In this document: positions 53,005 through 60,792 of the stretch, in pieces
Numbering within the stretch: the stretch's first letter is position 1
Layout of the letters: each line of letters starts with the position of its first letter
Assembly (NCBI GenBank): GCA_963799245.1
Contig: CAWCWN010000006.1
Location: 395,018-459,017, forward strand
Direction of reading: 5' to 3'
Origin: CAWCWN01 sp963799245
GTDB taxonomy: Bacteria > Chloroflexota > Ktedonobacteria > Ktedonobacterales > Ktedonobacteraceae
DNA length: 64,000 nucleotides
Translations under genes and position numbers: made by a program
The notes under the pieces: model-generated
Told to the model about the DNA's origin: nothing
Databases searched by the model: none
Seen by the model: the letters and a program-made list of their open reading frames with translations, nothing else

Positions 53005-53439
53005 TTAGGACGTCACTATGATAGTAGCTTTCATGTAGGGGTGAATGGTGCAGTGGTAGGCAAACGTTCCCGCTGTTGTAAAGATCCGCTTAAAGGTTTG
53101 ATTCATCATGAGGCTGCTTGGCGTGTTGAAAGCCCCGGTATAGCTCGTAACAGTATGTGAAGCATCGCTGGTATTGGTCCAGACGACTACGGTTCCCTTT
53201 TTGATCGTCAGTGCTGCGGGGTTAAAGGCATACGTGCCGCCGCTCTTCTCAATTATTTGCACTTTGGCTACCGCAACAGGTGTTGCAGTAGTTGCTGTGG
53301 TTGGGCTTGGATGCGAAGTAGCAGTAGCAGCTGTCGTTGGGGTAGGCTGAGTTGTGGTAGTTCCTCCACCACAGGCGACCAAAATAAGGGTCACAACTGT
53401 CATCAACGACAGGGCAAGCCAAGGAAATCTCATACGCAT
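53005..53439 (-). CDS. Lipoprotein cupredoxin (plastocyanin/azurin-like)
   Basis: 144 residues. Lipoprotein signal with lipobox LILVAC (C23), a Thr/Pro-rich linker (~25-55), then a cupredoxin fold: YAFNPAALTIKKGTVVVWTN, first Cu ligand His in SDASHTVTS (H95), and the C-terminal cluster GTFAYHCTIHPYMKATIIV (C130, H133, M136), the classical type 1 blue-copper set. Anchored on the outer face of the membrane; probably an electron carrier. Chromosomal-type gene in the middle of the phage island, so either a cargo gene or another chromosomal fragment. Confidence 0.85.
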   Translation of the reverse strand: MRMRFPWLALSLMTVVTLILVACGGGTTTTQPTPTTAATATSHPSPTTATTATPVAVAKVQIIEKSGGTYAFNPAALTIKKGTVVVWTNTSDASHTVTSYTGAFNTPSSLMMNQTFKRIFTTAGTFAYHCTIHPYMKATIIVTS

Positions 53440-53894
53440 AGTCCGTCCTCCTCAATGATCGTTATAATGCATTTTCTCCGGCGGGGAGCGTCCCCACAAA
53501 ATGGAGACGCGATTGCAGGAGAGTTTCGATGAAATGTTCGCGGGCACCATCATAACATTTTTGGGGTAATTCATCAAGTTTTCGCCACTAAGCATGAAGG
53601 TCATTGGCCATCAAAACGCTACTCAAAAACGAAGCTAGTCTCTCAAAAATTGCTACTGACAGAAGGCCAATAATCTCCATATTTTGCTCCTCGAAAACCT
53701 TGCCATTTCCCCTACTTTGCTAGTATTGTAGAGGAAGACAGGAGGGTATCACCGCAAGGTTGGCGCTTCGCGCGCTCCATCTGTTCTCACGTCTGCCCAG
53801 GAAGACAGGAGGGATGCCAGCAATTCAAAGCGTATACCACTCAAAGTGTGTCGAAAATCTCTCTATAGTGCAGAGAACATAGCCGCTCACACGG
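53440..53894. other. Gap without a recognised gene
   Basis: About 450 bases. The direct repeat GGAAGACAGGAGGG(T/A) occurs at 53732-53746 and 53800-53814. No supported ORF. Confidence 0.4.
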
Positions 53895-54002
53895 AAAGCA
53901 CCTTCGCAGTTGCCCTTGCCCTCGTTTTGCTGGAAGCGCGGGCATGGGCAGACGATCTACTAGTTTGACTAATGTGGCAAGCATTGAGTCTTGGGGTACC
54001 AT
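53895..54002 (-). pseudogene. Transposase N-terminal fragment
   Basis: ATG 54002: MVPQDSMLATLVKLVDRLPM then PALPAKRGQGQ, resembling the start of IS4-type transposases of Ktedonobacteria (MVPxDSMLATLxKxVxxLPLPxLPxKRxRGRP). It stops matching after ~35 residues. Remnant. Confidence 0.4.
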
Positions 54003-54090
54003 AAAGTTGCCTCCTATCTTTGTGGTGGTTGACTCCCACAATGATAAGAGCAACGCCTTGCTGGGGCAAGCCTCCAGCCTGGCTCCTTAT

Positions 54091-54291
54091 TTATGACCAG
54101 GCCTCATTTAAATATTCTCTTAAAACCATATCTACAGTTAAAGGCAAAAGACCGAAGTGTTCTGCAATTTGCTCATTTGTCATCCCGGACCTTTTACAGA
54201 TACGAATGAAAGAGAGGAAATTAAAGTCCCCATATCGCAGAAATATTCCCGAGTCTGCGCTGTAGCCAATCAGCTCCTCTGGCTCCCTGAG
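54091..54291 (-). pseudogene. Helix-turn-helix ORF downstream of the HNH gene (no start codon)
   Basis: Frame after a TGA reads LREPEELIGYSADSGIFLRY, GDFNFLSFIRICKRSGMTNE then QIAEHFGLLPLTVDMVLREY LNEAWS and TAA (54091-54093). The GMTNEQIAEHFGLLPLTVDMVL part is a good helix-turn-helix. No ATG/GTG/TTG precedes it in frame. Its first 20 codons are shared with the 71-bp repeat at 48378-48448, where the ORF ends soon after (DFNFLN stop). Confidence 0.45.
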
Positions 54292-54320
54292 TCAATGAGT
54301 GATATGCGAGAAAGCAAAGA

Positions 54321-54638
54321 TTAGTGTGAATTGGAATGGTACTCTATCAACCGTTGTTGTTGGTTTGCCAATACCCAATCGAGCTGAAAATTGTCAGGAT
54401 CACCATCAAACATGAAATGATGGAAGTGGCACAAAAGCAACAATTCCGATATATTCTCATGTCCTCTATGCTCATAAGAGATATGAGCCGTATCGAAGTT
54501 GGTGCGCTCGCAAGAGGGATATAAGCAGGAGCGATAGACTTCCCGTGCCAGTTGCCTCATCTGCTGCCAGTGCTGGCTCTGCAAATAGTCATCATATTCC
54601 TGCTGCTTTTGCGTTTTAGCCAGTAACGGGTTTTTCAC
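54321..54638 (-). CDS. Small HNH-type endonuclease-like protein, intact copy B
   Basis: 105 residues. Helical start MKNPLLAKTQKQQEYDDYLQ SQHWQQMRQLAREVYRSC; then a zinc/HNH core with CLYPSC, TNFDTAHISYEHRGHENISE (H and N) and LLLLCHFHHFMFDG (second Cys and His). Tail LDWVLANQQQRLIEYHSNS. The AH...N...H order fits an HNH nuclease fold with an incomplete CxxC pair. The other two copies in the window (44800, 48434) are damaged. Possibly a homing-type or packaging-linked phage nuclease. Confidence 0.65.
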   Translation of the reverse strand: MKNPLLAKTQKQQEYDDYLQSQHWQQMRQLAREVYRSCLYPSCERTNFDTAHISYEHRGHENISELLLLCHFHHFMFDGDPDNFQLDWVLANQQQRLIEYHSNSH

Positions 54639-54680
54639 AACTATATATTATATATACTGCCGCAATAGGAATAAAGGCAA

Positions 54681-54947
54681 CTACCAGGGAGACTCGTCAA
54701 CACCTGGTCTGCGTCGTGCATACAAGATCCCGCCGATTTTTTTAAATTCTACTTCAAAGCCCGCAAATTCTGCGCGGATCTTGATCTCATGGTGGATTTC
54801 CTTTAATTCATCCATATCCTGCGGATGGATTTCAACCGGCATATCCCGAGAAAGAGTATTCATAAGCTGACTATATTGATCCCGGGACTCGCATAACCTG
54901 CTCCATTCTAAATCATTGATCTCAATAAAATAGATCTCGTCTGCCAT
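54681..54947 (-). CDS. Small island protein, paralogue of the 45047 gene
   Basis: 88 residues: MADEIYFIEINDLEWSRLCE, SRDMPVEIHPQDMDELKEIH, then EFAGFEVEFKKIGGILYARR. It has the same C-terminal pattern (..ELK..., F.VEF....G.(L/I)LYARR) as the protein at 45047-45382 and the same position upstream of an HNH-type gene. Ribosome site AAGGAGCAAGCTC ahead of ATG 54947. Function unknown. Confidence 0.6.
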   Translation of the reverse strand: MADEIYFIEINDLEWSRLCESRDQYSQLMNTLSRDMPVEIHPQDMDELKEIHHEIKIRAEFAGFEVEFKKIGGILYARRRPGVDESPW

Positions 54948-54995
54948 GAGCTTGCTCCTTTGTGTCTGCGGACATTCCGATAATATTATACGATG

Positions 54996-55226
54996 TTATT
55001 GCGCCGGTTGGGATGGCTGAGTTGTGACTGGTTCCCCGGCCACATATTTCTGGATCAATTTTAAAATGGTAATTAAGCTCAGGGTGATTAATACCGTATT
55101 CTTACCGAAATCAATAAGTGGAATAATTATCAAAAGTTGAGCAACTACAGCCGATAAAGCGACCATCACTAAAGTTATTGCTACACTTTTCAGATCTTTA
55201 CTATTGAGCGAATATTTTGGACTCAT
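54996..55226 (-). CDS. Holin-like two-helix membrane protein
   Basis: 76 residues with two membrane helices (VAITLVMVALSAVVAQLLIII and NTVLITLSLITILKLIQKYV) and a short charged tail (AGEPVTTQPSQPAQ), the topology of small phage holins. It lies 3' of the endolysin and small membrane genes in one transcription unit. Its ATG overlaps the stop of the zinc-finger-like ORF (ATGA). Confidence 0.6.
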   Translation of the reverse strand: MSPKYSLNSKDLKSVAITLVMVALSAVVAQLLIIIPLIDFGKNTVLITLSLITILKLIQKYVAGEPVTTQPSQPAQ

Positions 55227-55381
55227 TTATTTTCACCCCGGTTCTTCGAATTTAAGTTTGACTCAATCCATATATGATAATAGCCGGGTTTACATTTTGA
55301 GACGAATTTCTTTAAGTAGGAAAGCATGATAGAATTTTTAGTCCGAAATTCTTCGTTGCAAATATAGCATTGAGCAGTCAT
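55223..55381 (-). CDS. 52-residue zinc-finger-like protein
   Basis: ATG 55381, TGA overlapping the next gene's ATG by four bases. Sequence MTAQCYICNEEFRTKNSIML, SYLKKFVSKCKPGYYHIWIE SNLNSKNRGENK: a CxxC knuckle and a later C/H pair suggest a small zinc finger (HNH-like CYIC opening also possible). Too short for usual gene finders, but tight overlaps on both sides support it. Confidence 0.55.
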   Translation of the reverse strand: MTAQCYICNEEFRTKNSIMLSYLKKFVSKCKPGYYHIWIESNLNSKNRGENK

Positions 55382-55382
55382 A

Positions 55383-55568
55383 TTAATAAAAACGGATCAT
55401 TACCAGCGCTAAAATAAGCAATACCAACCCACCGATATAAATTATCCTGTTCGAATTTTCGTGTATCTCTTCTTCCCTTGTCTTTCCCTCCGGCTCTTTT
55501 AGTTGTACGGCTAACCAGTGGCATATGGACCGTTCGAGGCGGTCTATCGCCTTAGAATTTATGAACAT
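55383..55568 (-). CDS. Small C-tail membrane protein
   Basis: 61 residues: soluble charged N-terminus (MFINSKAIDRLERSICHWLA, EPEGKTREEEIHENSNR) and a C-terminal membrane helix (IIYIGGLVLLILALVMIRFY). Starts nine bases after the CHAP endolysin gene; part of the lysis cassette. Could be an antiholin or spanin-like accessory. Confidence 0.55.
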   Translation of the reverse strand: MFINSKAIDRLERSICHWLAVQLKEPEGKTREEEIHENSNRIIYIGGLVLLILALVMIRFY

Positions 55569-55577
55569 AAAAGTTTG

Positions 55578-56066
55578 TTAGAACTTGAGTTGTTGGATAA
55601 ATTCGTCTATCGGTTGGAGCTGCGAAACGAGCTGTTGACAAATGGCCTTCCAATCCGGCTGGCCCTGCTGACTTTGAGGAAGGTTGACAGGCCGGAGCCA
55701 GCCAATGACCCCGTTATAATTTCCATATACTTTTATATGGGAAGGACTGCCTTTTGGATCATTCTGCTCTAAAACTTCGAACTGATTTATATTGGTATTA
55801 TTGCCAGTTGCTATTGCAACATGCGGCCAGTTCCACACCACAATATCGCCTTTAATGGGAAAATTGTTGGGAGTATTGGCAATTTGGGTATAGAAGCCAT
55901 TTTGGGGTTGTTGGTAAATTAAATCGGCTGTCGCTCCGATAAATGGTTTGCCACCTATAGCGAATGAATAGAAGTTAGCCAGATCAAAACACTGTGAGCC
56001 TAGAGCATTATCCCAGTCAACGGAATGACCATTAAACAGATTTATGAAGTCATCAACTGTTATCAT
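55578..56066 (-). CDS. CHAP-domain endolysin
   Basis: 162 residues. CHAP (NlpC/P60-type) amidase: catalytic Cys in ALGSQCFDLANFYSFAIGG (C26), His in GDIVVWNWPHVAIATG (H82), third residue in FEVLEQN (E97/N102 region), then IKVYGNYNGVIGWLRP. It would cleave peptidoglycan stem or cross-bridge peptides in host lysis. A short helical tail (QLQPIDEFIQQLKF) may bind a partner or the wall. No signal peptide, so export depends on a holin. Sits between the XhlA-like protein and small membrane proteins. Confidence 0.8.
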   Translation of the reverse strand: MITVDDFINLFNGHSVDWDNALGSQCFDLANFYSFAIGGKPFIGATADLIYQQPQNGFYTQIANTPNNFPIKGDIVVWNWPHVAIATGNNTNINQFEVLEQNDPKGSPSHIKVYGNYNGVIGWLRPVNLPQSQQGQPDWKAICQQLVSQLQPIDEFIQQLKF

Positions 56067-56100
56067 GTTTTTATATTATATCATGACACATCTATACAAA

Positions 56101-56520
56101 CTATTTTAATATTCCCGCATAATGAAGCATTAATAGTACCGAATTAACGAGGCCTAAAATAGTGCCGATAAACAGAATGGTTTTCCATCCGCCTAATTCC
56201 TGGTTCCTGGTTTCATCCAGATCATCGAATTTCTTGAACAATACTCCGACTTGTTTGACTAATGACTCATGGCTGACTGAAGGAATTGGTTTTAATTTAT
56301 TAAAATCATCCTCTATACAGCGGACCCTGCCTTCTATCACTGCCAGATTTGCAGCTTGACTGACTTTCATATCTTTCATCTGATCCTCAATTGAGGTTAT
56401 TTTGGACAACACTGTTTCCACCAAAACAGTTAATTTTACGATTTGGTCATGATCCACTTGAGTCAAGTTATCTCTATACAATTGAGTCATGGGCTGTTGA
56501 GTTTCATCTGACATGATCAA
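56101..56520 (-). CDS. Haemolysin XhlA-like phage membrane protein
   Basis: 139 residues: a long coiled-coil (VKLTVLVETVLSKITSIEDQ MKDMKV..., VIEGRVRCIEDDFNKL, LVKQVGVLFKKFDDLDETRN) ending in one membrane helix (WKTILFIGTILGLVNSVLLML). Coiled-coil plus C-terminal anchor next to an endolysin is typical of XhlA-type proteins that assist cell lysis. Likely a holin-system component. Confidence 0.65.
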   Translation of the reverse strand: MIMSDETQQPMTQLYRDNLTQVDHDQIVKLTVLVETVLSKITSIEDQMKDMKVSQAANLAVIEGRVRCIEDDFNKLKPIPSVSHESLVKQVGVLFKKFDDLDETRNQELGGWKTILFIGTILGLVNSVLLMLHYAGILK

Positions 56521-56578
56521 TTGTAAGTATAGTAAGAAATATGTAAGAAGTTATATGTTTTTTGAAAAGCGATAACAG

Positions 56579-56683
56579 TTATAGCAATCCGGCAGTCATT
56601 AAAATACCCCATATGAGGAATAAGCCAATTATGATAAAGCAGAAATAAATAAGGAACTTTTGCCAAGTGGGATAGTTATTCAT
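56579..56683 (-). CDS. 34-residue membrane peptide
   Basis: MNNYPTWQKFLIYFCFIIIG followed by LFLIWGILMTAGLL, one hydrophobic helix. ATG 56683; TATAAT 13 bases upstream suggests its own near-leaderless promoter and no Shine-Dalgarno. Located between tail collar and XhlA-like genes. Candidate small holin or phage membrane peptide. Confidence 0.45.
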   Translation of the reverse strand: MNNYPTWQKFLIYFCFIIIGLFLIWGILMTAGLL

Positions 56684-56713
56684 TTGCAGGATATATTATA
56701 CCACAGTATTATT

Positions 56714-57988
56714 TTACAAAATCCCGATTAATGCTCCCCCACCGGCGATCGAATTTAATTGGATAAAAAGCGTGGTCAAAAAGGGGGGCTCATTACTTGC
56801 CGAATCCGCAGTCGTATTTGCAGACGCATAGGTGGCTGTTACCGGGTCGGTATTGAATGAGTGACCGTGACTTGGAATAACATGATACCCTGATCCGACT
56901 TCCTGCTCATTACTGATTGTTGGTGACGTGACGGAATGGACATGGCTCCCGGATGAAGAGTGAGAATGAGCCTGGGATGCGTGCGTGTGGGTATTTGATC
57001 CGCCGGTATTGCCGATCTCGCTTGTATCATGGGCGATTTTTACATGGTAATCCCGCATGTCCGGTGTGCCGTTCGTGCCGTCACAGACAACCCAGCCCGC
57101 AGGGATTGAAGCGGCTGACCCAAGCCAGAGACCGATCAATCCCTTTGACCCCGCATCCGGTGTGGTACTTTTTTGCACTGCCAATAATTTTTTATAGAGA
57201 GGTTCGACTGTTTCTGCGGTGGTTACTGTCGGATTCCCGGCAGCAATATTTTGCGTTGCACTGGCAACCGTGTTTGTATGCGTATGCGTATAGTTAATCA
57301 TATCGGTATTTGAACCGGGATTTGAATCTCTCCGTACCCATGAGCCGGCAGGAGTTGAAGTTGTATCACTGGCATGGGAATGCGAACTAGCACTATGGGT
57401 ATGCACAAGAGGATGAATATTCGTATATAAGCCGCCGGTTGCGCCGCCATCCCCGTTGGTTGTTGCCCCTTTTAGATATTGATTGCGAAGATCAGGTGTG
57501 CTATTCGTGCCATCACAGAAATTCCAGCCGATAGGAATTGAAGCATTAGCAAACAATGCGATGATACCGGTTGGTGCTGCTGCGCCTTGCGATTCAATAA
57601 AAATAACGCTGGTAAAAGGCGGATCATTGGCAACCGAATCATAGGCTGAGGTAACACTGGATAAACCGCCGCCTGAAATAGAACCGGTCGTACCGGTATG
57701 GTAGTGACTTCCATCCATTGCCTGATAATCATGGCCGCCCCCCTGCGTTTGTCCACTTCCATTACCGACAGTATCAGTTGTATAGGTATGTTGATGATCA
57801 TTCAGTGCGTGGCTATGGGCAGAGGATGTATGAGAATGCGTCGCACTGCCTCCTGATACATTCTGCGAGCTGGTATCATGCGCGCCTTTGGCATAGTTCC
57901 CATCAAGCGCAGTGACACAGGTGAATCCCGCCGGGATAGAGGCGTTAGTAGAAGGCCAGATGACAATAATTCCAGAGGGCAAGATCAT
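56714..57988 (-). CDS. Phage tail-collar/fibre protein with three tandem units
   Basis: 424 residues made of three ~130-residue repeats. Each unit starts with a SIPAG(F/W) element (WPSTNASIPAGFTCVTALDG; LFANASIPIGWNFCDGTNST; LGSAASIPAGWVVCDGTNGT), passes a PDLRxxYLKG-like strand, a Gly-rich turn and a His/Ser-rich HTH/HSH run, and closes with (D/E)PPFxSVIFIxS-like sequences. This is the tail collar domain of phage T4 gp12-like receptor-binding fibres, where the HxH sites bind metal and stabilise the trimer. Expected role: host attachment. Confidence 0.82.
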   Translation of the reverse strand: MILPSGIIVIWPSTNASIPAGFTCVTALDGNYAKGAHDTSSQNVSGGSATHSHTSSAHSHALNDHQHTYTTDTVGNGSGQTQGGGHDYQAMDGSHYHTGTTGSISGGGLSSVTSAYDSVANDPPFTSVIFIESQGAAAPTGIIALFANASIPIGWNFCDGTNSTPDLRNQYLKGATTNGDGGATGGLYTNIHPLVHTHSASSHSHASDTTSTPAGSWVRRDSNPGSNTDMINYTHTHTNTVASATQNIAAGNPTVTTAETVEPLYKKLLAVQKSTTPDAGSKGLIGLWLGSAASIPAGWVVCDGTNGTPDMRDYHVKIAHDTSEIGNTGGSNTHTHASQAHSHSSSGSHVHSVTSPTISNEQEVGSGYHVIPSHGHSFNTDPVTATYASANTTADSASNEPPFLTTLFIQLNSIAGGGALIGIL

Positions 57989-58123
57989 ATTTATTTTTCA
58001 GCATATTTTTCGATGACCATATTCAATCGATAGCAAGACTTTTTCACAAGCTTTTTCGCCCGTTTCAATGCGTTTTCATACGTTTCATCAATAAGCTGCA
58101 ATTCACAGGCATCAATAAGGCGG

Positions 58124-59384
58124 GGTAGGACCCCACTAACCGGTGGAGGAACATAAGACCCCCTTACGTAGGCGAACGAGAGGACGAATGCCTGCTCTCT
58201 TGATCGACGCAACGGGTTTCTTTGGTCGTCCGCGTTTGGGGGGCGAAACCCAAGGCAATGGGGAGATCCGATAACTCAAGAGTTCGTAGAGACTCCAGAC
58301 GTGATCCGTCAGTCCGGCGGCCATCGCCGGGGTACAGGGAGAGCCGACATGCTTGGTTTTGCTCAACTCATGATGCACAAAACAGAAATTGTAGGTGCAT
58401 CCGATCAGATACATGCCCGTCTCAAGAGCTTTGAGGCGATGGGCGGCATGACGAGATCGGCGGGTCATGCTCGCCAGTCGTTGCCGGAACGTGGCATTCA
58501 AGCGTTCAATAAAAGCGGTGTTGAGGACGGTACCCCCTCGCGAAGCCTGCAACAAGGGCTCGGCTTGCGAGAGCAGACCATGAGCCATCCGCCGCGTGAT
58601 CTCGACGACCCGTTTTTTCTGCGTGCGCTTGATCACCGTGCCAATGTGCAACTCCGGCCAGACCTGCAAGCATGCTCGTCCCACCCCCGCCGTTCGCTTG
58701 ACCTTCTCGCGGAACGCTCGGCGGATGCTGCCCGGGTATGCGCTCCAGCCGTCTGTCAACACGAGCAGGGGACGCAAGCCAGCCGCGCATCGGCGAACCT
58801 GGGACAGCAAGCGATCAGCCAAGCTGCGATCACGCGAGTGTTGGACCGCACCAGCCAGCCAGAGGCGAGTCGAAACCATCATGGCCAGTCCCATCCAGGC
58901 GATCATTTTGCATCCTTTCACCCGAATTTCATCGGCTTGAACGTGCATCAGGTCCAGTTGCCCGTGTTCAATGATCTCCTGATGCACCTTGTGACAATGC
59001 GCTCCCGCTCGATCGCGCCAATCCGCCACCGTCCGTTCATCCAGGCCAAAAGCATGGACAATAGCTTGAAGCGGGCATCCATAGGAGAGCAAGGTCACCA
59101 CAATCACGATGAGCTCCATCGGTTTACGCAAGCCCTCGAACATCGTTGCTTGTCGGGCGCTGAACGTTTTTTTGCACGCTTTGCAGCGATAGCGCTGCCT
59201 TTTGCGATCATGGATGACGATGTTGCCCAAACCTCTTTGGCCTCTTGCAGAACACATCGAATTGGGGCAAAATGCTTTCGACGGGTCCATTGGCTCTGGT
59301 GTACTCTTTTGCATAAGCACATCTTGCCAGGGACCCTTGATTTTTTCAATTCCCCACCACCTCACCGGTTAGTGGGGTCCTACC
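58124..59384 (-). mobile_element. IS with N-terminal zinc-ribbon DDE transposase, 8-bp duplication
   Basis: 1261 bp with a perfect 22-bp terminal inverted repeat (58124-58145 and 59363-59384; begins GGTAGGACCCCACTAACC). TAAGGCGG is duplicated outside both ends (58116-58123 and 59385-59392). The IS1-like or IS1595-like class is inferred from the zinc ribbon and 8-bp duplication. It carries one transposase gene on the minus strand. Confidence 0.88.
58136..59365 (-). CDS. Zinc-ribbon DDE transposase (IS1/IS1595-like)
   Basis: 409 residues. N-terminal zinc ribbon (FCPNSMC...RCKACKKTFSARQ), HTH (LQAIVHAFGLDERTVADW), and DDE core: LMHVQADEIRVKGCKMIAW (Asp), LLVLTDGWSAYPGSIRRAF (Asp) and NTAFIERLNATFRQRLASM (Glu). 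The gene almost fills the element; it starts inside the terminal repeat region. Looks intact. Confidence 0.82.
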   Translation of the reverse strand: MRWWGIEKIKGPWQDVLMQKSTPEPMDPSKAFCPNSMCSARGQRGLGNIVIHDRKRQRYRCKACKKTFSARQATMFEGLRKPMELIVIVVTLLSYGCPLQAIVHAFGLDERTVADWRDRAGAHCHKVHQEIIEHGQLDLMHVQADEIRVKGCKMIAWMGLAMMVSTRLWLAGAVQHSRDRSLADRLLSQVRRCAAGLRPLLVLTDGWSAYPGSIRRAFREKVKRTAGVGRACLQVWPELHIGTVIKRTQKKRVVEITRRMAHGLLSQAEPLLQASRGGTVLNTAFIERLNATFRQRLASMTRRSRHAAHRLKALETGMYLIGCTYNFCFVHHELSKTKHVGSPCTPAMAAGLTDHVWSLYELLSYRISPLPWVSPPKRGRPKKPVASIKRAGIRPLVRLRKGVLCSSTG

Positions 59385-59455
59385 TAAGGCGGCCATCTTC
59401 GAGTTTTTGCTCATATGCCTGCAAAATGAAAACTTTGTATGTTTTTTCCATAAAA

Positions 59456-60316
59456 TCAAATATCTTGTCCGACTATTGCTCCTTCGCTGGTATTGACGGA
59501 ATCGCTGGTAACGCTTAAAAAGTTGATCACAAATTCATCCGATTTATTATTCACATTGACCAGTGATGGCGTCACCCCTCCTGGCCACGATATTCCTGAA
59601 AAGAAAGTCACAGTACCCGAACCACTTGCGGGCTGGGTAAACCGAAGCAGGATTGATTTGCAATTCAACGGCACATTAACAAGCGCAAGCGTAACTGCCC
59701 CATTTGGCAGATTAATTTGAAATTTCTTACCAAGAGCTAAATCAAGCGTGAGCGTTGAGCCGGCAGTAGGACTATATGGAACCCAGGCATCCTGATTGAG
59801 AATATCGGAACGGAAAGCAACAGATGGCCGGACGTCATATATATGCGTCGGTGCGCTTGCCCCGGAATTAATCAAATTATTCGCTAGCACAATATACGGA
59901 TTGCCCGCGCCGATTGTGCTTTGAATTGTTGAACCACTGGGCGGGTTTGGAGAAGCGGCAGGCGTGCCGTCAATATTCACGACAAAGGTCGTATTGGTAT
60001 CATCTGCATTCGGGGATACGCCGAGATCTTTATAGAGCACAGTTGAAGTATAGCGTGGATTACCGGATGGGTTGGCATTAATAGATAGGTTGGAAATCTG
60101 AGCATCGTTGATAACCGGATACCCATTACCACCGGAAGCAAGCAGATAAGCCCGGCCGGTTGCTATATTCACACTGAGTCCTACACCCGAACTGACAAGC
60201 ATTTGTCCTCCAGTAACATCGAATATTCCAGATGTTTTAAGAAGATCAGTGATAAACTGTAAGACCGACGCTTCGGTCAGAGCGCTTGCACCACTTCTCC
60301 AGCTTCTGAGCGAAAT
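59456..60316 (-). CDS. Phage tail/baseplate-like protein with probable ATT start
   Basis: 286 residues if translation starts at ATT 60316, eight bases after GGAGG; the conventional ATG at 60202 would remove ISLRSWRSGASALTEASVLQ FITDLLKTSGIFDVTGGQ, which has clear coding character. In-frame TGA lies just before, so no ATG/GTG/TTG can extend it. C-terminal half is strand-rich (FQINLPNGAVTLALVNVPLN, WPGGVTPSLVNVNNKSDEFV), typical of tail fibre tips. Probably a fibre or baseplate wedge protein. Frameshift near the start is the alternative. Confidence 0.6.
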   Translation of the reverse strand: MSLRSWRSGASALTEASVLQFITDLLKTSGIFDVTGGQMLVSSGVGLSVNIATGRAYLLASGGNGYPVINDAQISNLSINANPSGNPRYTSTVLYKDLGVSPNADDTNTTFVVNIDGTPAASPNPPSGSTIQSTIGAGNPYIVLANNLINSGASAPTHIYDVRPSVAFRSDILNQDAWVPYSPTAGSTLTLDLALGKKFQINLPNGAVTLALVNVPLNCKSILLRFTQPASGSGTVTFFSGISWPGGVTPSLVNVNNKSDEFVINFLSVTSDSVNTSEGAIVGQDI

Positions 60317-60396
60317 ATTATTTGCCTCCTTTCATAATTTCAAAATTCATATATTTATTTTAGATAAATTTCCTCTGCTTCTTATACAAAACTTTA

Positions 60397-60789
60397 TCAT
60401 TGTTCCGCATAGAAACTAATTCCGTCCAGACTGAACCAGGTATTTGAACCCAATGCCGGATTCACATCTCCGCTTGGATAAATAGTAACGATCCCGTTTT
60501 GCGTATTACAGCCTGCCGCAAAAAGACAGTTCCCAAGCGGCCTATATCCTTGCGGTAATTGGAAAATGGGGTTTGACCAGCCGATCGTTCCACCTGTTAC
60601 CATCCCTTTTAACACCACTATCCCATTTGCCATTCTTCGATATTGACACGTTGAATAACCGCTCCCATAATTTACCCAGCTGTTAAGCAACGAAGGTGTT
60701 TGCCAGCCGGTCCCGCCAATATTCACTTTTATTTCAAGTTTCTCGATGCGGTTTTGTAAATCAACTAATAAATTTCTGACTAAATCCAT
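60397..60789 (-). CDS. Phage tail-fibre tip-like protein, 130 aa
   Basis: Short coiled-coil start (MDLVRNLLVDLQNRIEKLEI KV) followed by a strand-rich head: WQTPSLLNSWVNYGSGYSTC, YRRMANGIVVLKGMVTGGTI, FQLPQGYRPLGNCLFAAGCN and a closing GSNTWFSLDGISFYAEQ. The W.NY....Y...G.V.L.G....G.....LP.GYRP pattern is a common fibre-tip domain of Gram-positive phages. Begins four bases after the end of the large tail gene. Confidence 0.75.
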   Translation of the reverse strand: MDLVRNLLVDLQNRIEKLEIKVNIGGTGWQTPSLLNSWVNYGSGYSTCQYRRMANGIVVLKGMVTGGTIGWSNPIFQLPQGYRPLGNCLFAAGCNTQNGIVTIYPSGDVNPALGSNTWFSLDGISFYAEQ

Positions 60790-60792
60790 ATC

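Larger units (their letters stand above)
57991..59451 (-). pseudogene. 63-residue phage gene interrupted by a zinc-ribbon IS
   Basis: 5' part 59451-59385: MEKTYKVFILQAYEQKLEDG RL; 3' part 58123-57991: IDACELQLIDETYENALKRA then KKLVKKSCYRLNMVIEKYAEK stop. Excising the IS and one TAAGGCGG copy joins the codons as GDGRLIDACELQ exactly. Encodes a lysine-rich helical protein between two tail genes. Its stop is two bases from the tail-collar gene's start. Confidence 0.7.

Noticed and set aside
53732..53814. Two GGAAGACAGGAGGG repeats considered as CRISPR-like units
   Set aside because: Only two copies, no regular spacing and no cas genes.
57310..57345. GAACCGGGATTTGAATCTC resembling a tRNA T-arm
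   Set aside because: No acceptor stem or anticodon arm around it; it is coding sequence of the tail-collar protein.
58301..59518. 405-codon plus-strand ORF over the zinc-ribbon IS
   Set aside because: Antisense to a transposase with full DDE motifs and running beyond the IS end.
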